64,000 nucleotides of DNA. Origin: Otatea glauca. Lineage: Eukaryota; Streptophyta; Magnoliopsida; Poales; Poaceae. The notes beneath the pieces were generated by a model that was not told the DNA's origin, searched no databases, and saw nothing but the letters and a program-made list of their open reading frames with translations. The position numbers were made by a program, and so were the translations under genes. The stretch's first letter is position 1, and each line of letters opens with the position of its first letter. The DNA is taken from positions 46,783,594 to 46,847,593 of the forward strand of contig CM070721.1 in NCBI GenBank assembly GCA_036346275.1, read 5' to 3'. This document shows, in pieces, positions 36,595 through 47,639 of the stretch.

Positions 36595-37946
36595 ATCGGA
36601 GAACTCGGGGGTCAGCCATCATACATACAGCGGTTGTCGTGTCATTAATTGGCGTTTGCGAATGACACGACTCGCCAAAGTTTGACAGCTTTCTAGAAGG
36701 CCTAACTTCAGGCCTAAATTCTTGAGAAATTATTGGCCGTAATATTGTTTGTCCAAAGCTCTGTGTATAATTTTAATTTTTCCATTTTGCCCCTAAATTT
36801 TGGGAAATTAATGGCCAACATATAAAACCAAGCAAGTAAAAGAAATCAATTAAGTCCTATTTAGAAAATGGAAATTTTTTTCTCAATTCCTACTAAAATT
36901 AAATTTTCTTGTCAAAACCACGTGTTCTAAACCTGCCCTTGAAGTTGGCAGAAGTACAGGAATGAACAAATTTTCGATGTCAAAGGAATGGTCGATATGG
37001 CTGGTATTTACCATTTCAGCCTTTAAATCGATACAAAGTAGTCTGTTGTACTCTACCGGTCTCGATACCGGCTAATACCAGTCATACCGGTGGAATTGAT
37101 AATATAATATATTAAACTATATGTTTTATTTGATAGTACTATTATGTATTTGGAGTAATATTATAAATAAAATTTGGTGTACATATAATCAAATATATAT
37201 GCATATATATTATTATATTAAACCTAAAATACTATGTTATGGTATTGACAAGTGTGCTCTCCCCTATCATCTTGCAAGTGAAAAGAAGGTCAATTAATCG
37301 GATACTGCGTGCTTAAACAAAACGGAGTCCCACGATAATTAATTGTTGGCACTATGGATATCCATCCGTATGCGTGACAACTGGCAAAATGATCAGAACA
37401 ACGACCTGTTAGTGGAGTCCACTGAAACTAGAGCCCATTGGTGTGTATCTATAGAAGTAAGTATAACAACCAAGTTCACTACTTACTTTATCTCTCGTCT
37501 ATACTCTATAGAGTAAACAATAAAGTCAGTTTACATGATAGCTATCTCTAAATATTGTCTCTAAATACTGTACAATAACTATCTCTTCTCTCTTACACAT
37601 AACTAATATATCTTATTATTCGTGCCATGTTGACTCTTATATAAGAGCTAGCTCTTTTCTCTCTCTTTTTTCCTCAATTTTTCACGTAGGATAAAACTAA
37701 TATGTACAAATTAAAAATAAGTTAAGATAACCTTATCGTACATATCCCAATATGCCAATAACTAGACAGGATAGTGCACCACTACAGCATATATAGTATA
37801 GTATAGGAGTATACCATAAAAAATTGCGAAAGGGACCGTACGGTTTCTTTCAGCTCAAAAGTCATCACCAAACTGGAACATAAGGGTGCTTCTTTGATCT
37901 TCTTCACAATTTAGATCGAATTAAACACGCTAGATCGATCAGTACC
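36595..37946. other. AT-rich intergenic stretch left of the gypsy element
   Basis: No gene recognised. Notable sequence: an ATAT-rich area at 37180-37225 and a CT-rich area at 37560-37680 with ttatataagagctagctct. The final part (about 37870-37946) belongs to the old LTR that resumes at 59191 after the gypsy insertion. Confidence 0.45.
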
Positions 37947-38632
37947 TGTTAGCGCTAGAATTTCATAAGGTGTGACCAATTCGTTTCGCTAAGCATAAAA
38001 GTATATTTTTGACAGATATCGGTTAAAAGAGGAAAGTTAAATTAAAGATGGAATTACGGATGATATTAATTTAAAGGTGAAATTTTATCTATACAAAGGC
38101 TAATACGGATCATAGTTGTCAACGCATTGCAGAAGGATTAGATCGTCTAATGCAATATAAAAAGCATATCAGGAGCGAGCAGAAAAAACAACTACAATCA
38201 ATCAAACAACTCGCATCTATTTTTTATTTACTTTCCTGTCAACTAAGAGTAGCTCTATAGTTTAGAATCTCATTTGTAATCCGATTTTGATCAATAAAAT
38301 TGCGCATCGCCAATTGTTGGTCATCCTTGATTACTCCAGGTTTGATTTTCTCCGATCTTATTGCGCAACATCTTTTTCAGAAAAATCTACCTTTTACCAT
38401 CTAACCAGCCCTAATCGGCTGTTTAGACTTAGCGTTACCTTTAATTTACTAGGCTTCTGGCAGCTATTTAGATCTTTACCGATTATCGCATTAGATCAGC
38501 TTTGATCGTATATTTTCTATTTATCTTGCCGATTGCATGATCAAATCGACTAGCACGCCATGAATCAATCTGAACCTGGCGTTCTCGTGTGTTTGAGTCA
38601 ATCAATCCTTCGTCACATTGTTTGGCGCAACA
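37947..38632 (+). repeat. Gypsy 5' LTR
   Basis: 686 bp. TATA box in gcaatataaaaagc (about 38153-38163) and a polyadenylation-type aataaa at about 38293. Ends ggcgcaaca. Confidence 0.93.
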
Positions 38633-38660
38633 CACTTTTGGCACGCCTGGTGAGACCCAA
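38633..38660 (+). promoter_or_regulatory. Putative primer-binding site of the gypsy element
   Basis: Directly after the LTR the sequence is cacttttggcacgcctggtg. A TGG starts 6 bases in (38639), and tggcacgcctggtgagacc has the look of a primer-binding site for a 3' CCA tRNA end. The specific tRNA is not identified. Confidence 0.45.
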
Positions 38661-38725
38661 AGTCTTCTTCTGGGAAATCGATTCCATCGTCCGATCTCAA
38701 CACTGAAGCTATAATCGTCCCGACA

Positions 38726-40377
38726 TTGGATGACTTGACACCAGAACAAAGCAAAGAGGTTGAAGATCGAAAACCCGCGCTCGAGGAGATGATGTTAAGC
38801 TATTATCAAAAAACCCGACGTGGTGTCACTCAGAAAACCGCGTTGCCGATGGTCAACCCTCTCGGTGATGCAGGGATTACTGATGCATCGGTGAGTCAAT
38901 ACATGTCTGCACTAGCTGAATTATATGTTACGATTAACCAATCTGTGCACCATGCTTTGATTAACCAATCATTGGCTTTAGTTATAACTCTCAAGTCGAT
39001 GATAGCCAACAGCGTGAAAACTATAGCTCAAGAGTTGGCATCGGTTGGAAGCCTACTTGATCCAATGCAAACCTTGCCGAATTACCCTGCTTATTTGATA
39101 GCACCCAACACGCAAAGCCCTGTGTTAATAGCCGATCCTAAGCCATCTGTTACGACTCCACCTCTCACCGTGATGCCAACACGGCCTACTATAATACTGC
39201 CACGAGATCCTCGTACAAGTGGGGTTATGCATTATCAGGCATATACCGATGCCACTAAGTTAGATGCATCAGCCAACTTACCACAATCGACTCTATTTTA
39301 TGTTTTCCCCCAATCGGCCCCACAACCGATTGAACCTCCTAGGCAACCTCAGTATGCCGAGCCAATTCCATAGAGGAATATAGCTCCATATAAGGTTGTA
39401 ACATACTCGGAGCCCTTCATTCCAGTACCAAAGCTGATTACTAGGAGAAACAACGTAGGTTACGAGCAATCTGGTTAGCTTCCATCGGCTCAAGCAGCCT
39501 ATCAACCCAAGCTTATGCTCGGGGAGCAGAATGCTAATTATGAGCGTAATTGGCAAGCTCCTACCACTGCATCGCCAATACAGTAAATTGGGCCGATCAA
39601 ATATTCGCCGTATTGTGAAATTAGTTCAACATACAACCCAAGAGGAAGATTATTGGCTATCGGAAGCCGTAACCTGATTATATTGATCGAATGCCTTACC
39701 CTAATAACATCAAAGTTTCTGATTTTACGAAATTCTTAGGGGATGATTCTGTCACCACTTTAGAGCATGTTGGATGTTTTATCGCGCAATGCGGTGAAGC
39801 TGCTCAGTCCAACAGGTTAAAAATTAGGTTATTCCTATTATCTCTATCAGGAGCTACTTTTACATGGTTCAAGAGTCTATCCCCGAATTTGGTCAATTTC
39901 TGGAACGATTTGGAGAGCCGATTCCATGAGTACTTTTTCTCTGGAAGTCTGAAACTTAAAATTTATGACTTGAGTTCTATTCATCGGAAATTTGGAGAAT
40001 CGGTAATGGATTGTATTAAGAGATTTAGAGAAGTAAGAAATCGGTGTTTTAGTGTTACTTTACCTGATAACCAATTAGCCAATTTAGTCTTCCAAGGGTT
40101 AATTCTCCAGATGAAGGAGAAATTCAATGGGTAAGAATTTACCGATTTAAGTCATCTATTGCATAGGGTATCGGTTCAGAAAAGCTTTTTTTTACCACTA
40201 ACAGAGGCTTTAGGGACAAATTCAAGGCTTATAATAATAGTAAATATAAAGATAAAGCCAAAGTTAACCTTGTCGAATACGGCTCAAGCGATTCATCTAA
40301 AGACGACGAGGCTGAAATAAATATAGCCGAATGGGTTAAGGGGTCTAAGAAATCCTTAGTCTGTTCCTAGCTCAAGC
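38726..40377 (+). pseudogene. Gypsy gag, N-terminal and capsid part
   Basis: The open stretch 38726-39373 is the variable N-terminal gag region (Pro/Thr-rich). Stops follow near 39373, 39478 and 39585. 39691-40134 encodes the retrotransposon gag (capsid) domain: LFLLSLSGATFTWFKSL, WNDLESRFHEYFF, VMDCIKRFREVRNRC. A stop is at 40132-40134 and more at 40369. The gene is then cut by the solo LTR at 40492 and resumes at 42207. Confidence 0.85.
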
Positions 40378-40491
40378 CGACTAAGAATAAGTTGGAAATC
40401 AAGTATGTTTTTGATGACTCTAAATGTGACTGTATTTTTGATTTATTGCTGCATGAAAAGATTATACAGTTGCCTAAAGGACATATTATAC

Positions 40492-42206
40492 TGAAAGATC
40501 ATGTGGATGTCTACCCATGTTTGTGATGAGTATTTGACTTAATTTGAGCTTGGTATACTTTGGTTTGAGTTTGATTTGAATTGGTTTTTTAAATTGAAGC
40601 AATTTGAGTTGTGTCTGCCAGGAGCGGCACTATCGGCCCCAAGAGGGCAGTACTGCGGCCAGGGAGTGGCACTACCGGCCTAAGAGCGGTAGTTATATTC
40701 CAGAGAGGGTCTTCGCTAGGATTTCAAGGGAGCGGCACTACCGGCCATGCTAGGGCGGTAGTGCCAGCCGAGCAGTACTACCGGCCTTAGGGGTGGTAGT
40801 GCCGACTTTTGAGCGATTGTTGAGATTTGAATTTTGAAATTGCATGAGATTTATTGCATATCATTTTAGACAATGCTATGTGATGGGTTTTCCTTGTTTT
40901 TCATGGTTGCAAGACGACGGTGCTAGATCATAGTGAGGCAGAGGATGATCGAGACTAGGCAAGGTGTGTTGGAGGTCCAAACGGTCGAAGATCGCCGGAG
41001 GATGATCGGAGACGGAGACGCTGGGAAGCTAGAAGACAAGGAATGGATGAGATGCTAGCTAGGAGCTGCTCAGATCAAGGAGAGCCATTGGATCGTGGTC
41101 TAGAAGATAGAGTAGCGGGTCTAGTTAGTATGCTTTGAGAAGCGTGCAAAACCCATTATGTTTATGGGTTTCAGGTTAGCCCATGTATGCGTGAGTTAGA
41201 CAATCCTAGCCCTTGATATTGTTCCTTAGGGTGAAGGAACTCATCCAATGGTAGAAGATGACTCAAGAGTAGTATAAATAGAAGGTTAAGGGTAGCCTTC
41301 CCATCTTTGAAGGTTTTGAGGTTTTTATGCTCCTTTGAGCTTTGCCTATTTTGTTGTGAGGCTTTGTAAACCTCCCTTCCAAAAATGAAAATTTCATCTA
41401 CTCAAGTCTAAATTTATTTTCCGTATTTATATTATGTCTTAAATTCAGCATTTAAATTTTGCACTTACATTCTTTCAATTTACATTCTTGCAAGTCGGAT
41501 TTGCCTCCCCTCCTTCTATTTGCTTGTGCTTCTTATGCCGAGGATGTATGATTGATGGATGAGTCTTCTTCAGACCATATCTTAATCATCTAGGCAAATC
41601 TTGTGCTCTTTTTTGCAATAAACTGATCTTTTACTCTTGAGGGAATCATCCTTAGAAAATCGTGTTTTTGAGGTTCTTCTCTAGTGTTCTAGCTTGCTAT
41701 GACATGTGGGATACCATTTAGGATCATCTTGATCATCAAGAACCCATGAGCAAGTTTAGGGCTTAGTTTTTGTTCTTCAACCCGTTCTTGTGCACTCTTC
41801 CTTCAATTTGTAAAAGGTCGGAATTTTGACATCAATCTTTGCGATTAAAGGTTGGAGTAGGTTTCTCACATCCATAGGAAGTGTCCACAAAGTTTCACAG
41901 TGTTTGGATCAGCCGATCAAGAGATTCATCAATTTCCCTTTTGGGTCGGGGTGATTTTTCACTATTCCTATTTTACTGTAGCTACAATACCCTACAGTGC
42001 CGCGCTACAGTACCCCCGGTTGTGCCGAGGGCTATTCACTCGTTAGTACCGGGCTGATTTGCGGTAGTGCCGCCCTGAGCTAAAGTTTTCTAGAATTTTG
42101 GCTTCTCTACTTTGCTTTGATGAAGTGAGGTTCTTGGTTGGTTCTTTGAGGGAAAAATTTTAAATTGGGATCATTCACCCCCTTTGATCGCCATTTTGGT
42201 CCTTCA
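40492..42206. mobile_element. Solo LTR nested in the gypsy gag
   Basis: It starts TGAAAGATCATG and ends GGTCCTTCA, with a perfect 5-bp duplication TATAC (40487-40491 and 42207-42211). 1715 bp. Two internal GC-rich segments (about 40625-40805 and 42000-42085) repeat (g)cactaccggcc(taag/atgc) in both orientations. It contains no gene. Excising it rejoins the gag reading frame. Family not identified. Confidence 0.85.
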
Positions 42207-43000
42207 TATACCATCGAATGATGAAATTAAAAAGCGAAGGTATTGCAAATGGCATCATTCTTTTTCTCATAATACTAATGATTGCAATATTTTTCGACAG
42301 TAGATACAATCGGCTATAGAAGATGGCCGACTCAAATTTGCAGAGGATCTGACAATGCAATTGGACGCTAAACCTTATTCGATTAATATGGTTCAATGTT
42401 CTGGAAAAGAAAAAGAGCCGATGCAAGATATGGGGTCAAACGTTGCATATCATGTTAATGTTCAGTCGAGTTCTAGCGGCAAAGAGACCCTAAAGATTAC
42501 GGTCAGCTCACTACAAATAGAAACCGACCATAAAGGAAGGAGTTCAAGGATCATTAAGCTGAAGGGAGACTTGCAGATCGGCAAGTGGTATCAGGATGAG
42601 AGAGCATCTCCACCACATAAGCCGATTCATAAGCCAAAACTAACTTTCTCCCGGTTATTAGAAAAGTATGAAAGAAGGAGCAACAGGTCCTGTTATCTTG
42701 CACGTCGGCCAGATAATTTAAAAAAGGCTCACCAACGATGCCCTATTTGGCAGTTCTGTTGGAAAAAGGGGTCAGCTCTGCCGTCACCGCATACATGTTC
42801 GATGGAACATTATCCACTTCAACATGACTGGCAACGACGGTCGGTTAAAGATATAATATTTGAACCAGTGTAGGACCGTTATGAAACCCATAGAGGATCG
42901 GTCCATCAAAGAATTTCCTGGTCGATCCATCCGCTAACGCCAGTGGAGGAAGGGTCAAGTTCTATAACCCAGGTCAATCTGGCAGGAAAACTACGTGAGC
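42207..43000 (+). pseudogene. Gypsy gag C-terminus with zinc finger
   Basis: Resumes gag after the insertion: YCKWHHSFSHNTNDCNIFR (about 42240-42297) is the Cys/His zinc finger variant (CxWH...H...C) of Tat-type gag. An open frame runs 42355-42873 (172 residues). It leads toward protease. Confidence 0.75.
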
Positions 43001-43247
43001 TGATTGAACCTAAACCCAGATGGTGTCCTCTAGGACTTAGCTGATCACAATGAAGTCAACTTCAAAGGCCAAGGACCCATGAGATGAGAAAGGCCGAACA
43101 GGAAAAACAAAGAGACGAAGAATTCAATGAACTCCGGCCGATTAAAATCGCTAAGAAAGAGTGGAGGAGAAAGGAACCTGTTGAAGAAGAGTTCGATTTA
43201 GCCGATAATCTGGATTCACCCATGATTCAGGAGATTCTCCACCTCCG

Positions 43248-43704
43248 ATGGACGTCAACATGGTGTTCACTTTGCCGGCCAAATTCAAGATAAGTACGAT
43301 GTCGACCAAAAAGACGTTTTCTCAGTTGTGCTTGGGAGCTCAAGAAGCAATCTTCGAAAAGCCTCGAGACGATCATTGGCATCTAAAGCCATTATATTTA
43401 AAGGGTCATATCAATGGCAAGCCAATATCAAGGATGCTTGTTGATGGAGGAACAACCGTCAATTTGATGCCATATATCACTTGCAAAAAGCTGGGTCAGT
43501 TTGACAAGGATGTTATTAAAACTAACATGGTCTTTAACAGGCAATCCTACTAAAGCAAGAGGGGTTATGGTAACAGAGTTAACAGTCAGTAGCAAAACAT
43601 TGCTAATCGCATTTTTTGTGGTTGATGCTAAGGGTAATTACAGCGTTCTGCAAGGGCGAGATTGGATTCATGCTAATTGTTGTGTCTCATCGACCATGCA
43701 CTAG
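43248..43704 (+). pseudogene. Gypsy aspartic protease region
   Basis: RMLVDGGTTVNLMPY (about 43425-43475) is the protease active-site region. The usual D-S/T-G is written DGG here, as is common in plant gypsy lineages. A shift at 43545-43560 separates it from LQGRDWIHANCCVSS (to 43704). Confidence 0.75.
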
Positions 43705-44319
43705 ATGCTCGTTCAATGGAACGGGGACGAGGCTGAGGTGGTTTAAGCTGATACGTTGGCTCATATCACCATAGCGAGTTCAGATGCAAGTTAGCAACAT
43801 GAAGAAGCCGAATGCATATCGGGTAAAGCTCTACAAGATTGTGATTTCATCTGCATCAACAAAACAAGTCTTATTCCAATCAACGTAAAGCCAAGTACAC
43901 TTTATCGGACAAATGAAATTTTACAGTAATGAGTCCAAATCGACAATAAAGGCTTTACGGGATAAAATGCAAAGCTATCGGCAACAACAGATAGCTATGA
44001 GGCCATTGAAGATTTTTAGGAAATCGAGAAGTTAGACCAAGGTTTTACGTCGACTGATTTGCTGGAAGAAGTCGACATAGGTGATAGTGATAGAAAAAGA
44101 GCAACTTTTATTAGTTCAAAGTTAGCCATCGATTAAACAAGAAAAGTTGGCCAGGATATTAAGAAATTATAAGGATTGCTTTGCTTGGGAGTATCATAAG
44201 ATGCCTGGCTTAAGCCGATAACTTGTCGAGTATTGGCTACATATAAAACTAGGTTATCAGTCATTTAAATAGTCTTCTAGATGATTTAATCTGAATTTTT
44301 AAACTATTATAAAAGAAGA

Positions 44320-45310
44320 GGTTTAGTGATTATTAGAGGCTAAGTTTATCAGGCCTTGCCGATATGCTGAATGGGTTTCTAATATTGTTCTTGCTATAAA
44401 GAAAAATAGCAAACTCAAGGTATGTGTTGATTTTAGGGATTTAAATAAAGCCACGTCAAAAGATGAGTACCCAATACTAATAGCCGATATGCTTATCGAT
44501 GCTGCATCGGGAAACAAGATTATTAGTTTTCTCAATGGTAATGCCGGATATAATCCAATATTTATGGTAGAAACCGATATACCGAAAACAGCTTTTAGGT
44601 GCCCTAGGTTTGTTTGAGTGGGCAGTGATGACGTTCGACTTGAAAAACGCTGGTGCAACATATCAACGCGATATGAACTTGACTTTTCAAGACTTGATTG
44701 GCCATATTGTGGAAATTTATATTGATGATGCTGTTGTAAAATCCAAAGAAGATTTGCAAAATCTAGCCGATTTGGAAACGGTATTAAAAAACACAAGGGC
44801 ATATGGTTTAAAGATGAATCCATACAAGTGTGTTTTTGGCGTGTTGGCTGGGCAGTTTTGGGCTTCATGGTTCAAGAAAGAGGAATTGAAATTAATCAAA
44901 AAGGATCAAAGCCATAGCCAAAACTAAGCTGCCAGCTTGCAAAAAGGACTTCTAGAAGTTGATCGACAAGATTAATTATTTACGGCCATTTATTTCTAAT
45001 TTGTTTAGCTGTATTAATTCATTTACCCCACTATTGAAGTTAAAGGATAATCAAGACTTTGTCTGGTGAGTCGATCAGCAGAAAGCTTTTGAGAGCATAA
45101 AGGAATATTTGACTAATCCTCCAGTTTTAGCCGCACCTCAAAAACATATGATGTTCAAATTATATTTATCGGCTGAAGAGGTAACTATTGGAGCTATTTT
45201 GGAGCAAGAGATTGATGGTAAAGAGTGAGTTATTTTCTACTTAAGCCGACGGTTAATTGATGCAAAAACCAGGTACCCTTTTGTAGAAAAACTCTGCTTG
45301 TCATTATATT
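44320..45310 (+). pseudogene. Gypsy reverse transcriptase, active-site mutated
   Basis: CRYAEWVSNIVLAIKKN and CVDFRDLNKATSKDEYP (44355-44475) start the RT domain. The motif-A position expected to be Asp is Asn (FLNGNAGY; AAT at 44534-44536), probably inactivating. Frame changes near 44615. Motif C is intact as YIDD (44718-44729). The connection/RNase H region follows after several stops (44930-45310). Confidence 0.85.
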
Positions 45311-45539
45311 TTGCTTGCACAAAGTTAAGGCGTTACATTTTGGCATAGGCTTATAAAGTTATTTGTAAAACTGATGTTATAAAATATATGTTGTCAGCTC
45401 CAATTTTGCGAGGTTGACTTGGTAAATGGGCTTATACGCTCATCGAGTTCGACCTGACGTATGAATCGGCTAAAGTTGTTAAGGGTTAAGTGATTGCCGA
45501 TTTTATAATAGGACATGAAACTAATGTGAATGCTGATCT

Positions 45540-45900
45540 AATATCTATTGCCCCTTGGCAACTATTTTTTGACGGATCGGTATGTCGAGAAGTGATGGTA
45601 TTAGAATAGTGTTGATTTAGCCAAAAGGATATAATTTTGTGTTTGAATTCAGGCTAAATTGCAGATATTCTAATAATCAAGCCGAATATGAAGCATTGCT
45701 TAAGGGCCTACAGTTACTCGATAATATCAGAGTTGATTCTGTTGAGGCTTATGGTGATTTTTTGTTGGTGATTCAGCAGATTAAGGGAGAATATAACTGC
45801 TATGATGAAGTTTTGATCAAATATTTAGAGTAGAGTCTTGCTATCATCGGCTCATTCACTTATTTTTCCATATGTCATATTCCTCATGAGTTAAATGATA
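45540..45900 (+). pseudogene. Gypsy RNase H fragment
   Basis: PWQLFFDGSV (about 45555) is the RNase H start with its first Asp. SNNQAEYEALLKGLQLL (45669-45720) holds the Glu, and EAYGDFLLVIQQIKGEY holds the third acidic residue (Asp). Interrupted by a stop and a frame change around 45600-45620. Confidence 0.8.
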
Positions 45901-46139
45901 AGGCCAACTTGCTGGCTCAACAGATATCGGGCTATAGAATTTTTTGGCCAATTAGAGGAATTTGAGCTGATAGAGAAAATGGATATATGTGTTACCAATG
46001 ATTGGAGGATAAAAATAGTAAAGTATTTGACCGATCCCTCAAAACCTACTAATCGGAGAATCAAGTGGTAGGCTCTAAAGTATGTCTTCTTTGATAATGT
46101 GTTCTATTATCGGACTTTAGAGGGTTTGTTACTAACATA

Positions 46140-47260
46140 TCTTGAAACCAAAGAAGCTAAAGTGGACATGGGAGAAGTGCACGAATGCATTTGTGGATCT
46201 CATCAGTCGGCTCATAAAATGAAATAGCTGTTAAGATGTGCTGGATATTTTTGGCCAACAATGTTGGAAGATTGTTTCAAATATTATAAAAGGATGCCAA
46301 ACTTGTCAAAAATTTGGCAACCTACAATTGGCTCCAGCATCGGCTTTCCATCCAATTATCAACCCTTGACCATTTAGAGGATGGGGAATAGATGTAATCG
46401 GATAAATATTTCCTGCGTCAAGCAAAGGCCATAAATTTATATTGGTTGTGACCGATTATTTTTCTAAATGGGTTTAGGCAATCCCACTTAAAAAGGTTAC
46501 AAGTGTTGAAGCTATCGGCTTTGTTACAGAACACATTGTCTATCGATTTGGCATTCTGCAGACTATTACGATCGATAAGGGCACTGTGTTTATGTTCGAT
46601 GAGTTTCAAGGTTTTGCCAGGAGTTTGGGTATGATGTTGTTAAATTCATCACCCTATTATGCTCAAGCAAATGGTCAAGCCGAGTCGTCAAATAAGACGT
46701 TGATCAAATTAATCAAAAGGAAAATTAAAGAAAAACTAAGGAATTGGCATGTGATGTTATCGGAGTCATTATGGGTCTATCGGACTGCGTACCACGGTGC
46801 GACCAAGTTATCACCTTACCAATTGGTCTATGGGCATGAGGCTATTTTACCCATGGAAATTAGCATTGCATCCGTATGAACGGCCAGGCAAAATGGCTTG
46901 TCGGCTCAAGATTATAAGGATTTAAAGATGGACAATTTGGACGAGTTGGCAGAATTACATTTACATACGCTGGATCAGCTTAAGAAAAATAAGGCGAGAG
47001 TTGCGAGGGATTATAATAAAAAGGTAATGCCTAAGTCATTTTGTGAAGCCGATTTGATTTGGAAAACTATTTTGCATGTCGGCTCTAGAGATAATCGATT
47101 TGGCAAATGGACTCCAACGTGGGAAGGACCATACAAGATCCATCGACTTGTGGACAGGAATTCTTATATTTTGGAGACACTGGAAGGTGTGGTGTTTTCT
47201 AAAGCGATTAATGTTAAGTATTTAAAGAAATATCACTCTAGTATTTGGATTGGCTCTTGA
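46140..47260 (+). pseudogene. Gypsy integrase with C-terminal domain
   Basis: A zinc-binding HH-CC region (about 46175-46320) is followed by the core (46380-46879): WGIDVIG, then TIDKGTVF, then NGQAESSNKTL, so all three acidic residues are present. In-frame stops interrupt at about 46224-46226, 46405 and 46475. The C-terminal part (46898-47260) includes FGKWTPTWEGPYKIHRL and ends KKYHSSIWIGS. No chromodomain is seen, consistent with the Tat lineage. Confidence 0.88.
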
Positions 47261-47639
47261 TCGGCTAAGGGTAGCTATCGGTCATGAAAAGCCAAATTAA
47301 TCAGTGCAGTTAATTCTGGCTATAGACTAAAGTTAAACTATGGCCGATTATAGAACATCACACTTAGTGAAAAAAGGATTAAAGCATAAATAATAATCGG
47401 TTAAACAGTCGATTATAAATATTACAAATATTACAAACATTTATAACATTAAGATAAGACGATTATATTCCTGGGTTATTCAGTCTAGCTTCGAGAGCCG
47501 ACAGCGAAGCAGCAGCCTTGGCAATGATTTCCTCCACGTCCGCGAGAATCTTGTTGTCTTCTTCTTCTGAGCTGGGGACATGAATTATCTTGGCCGATTC
47601 TTTTTTAATTGCTGCTATGGCCATGCCCAACCTAACTTT
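47261..47639. other. Region between pol and the antisense gene
   Basis: No long frame. AT-rich, with short direct repeats of attacaaatattacaaac (47420-47450). It is the 3' flank of the antisense gene. Confidence 0.6.
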
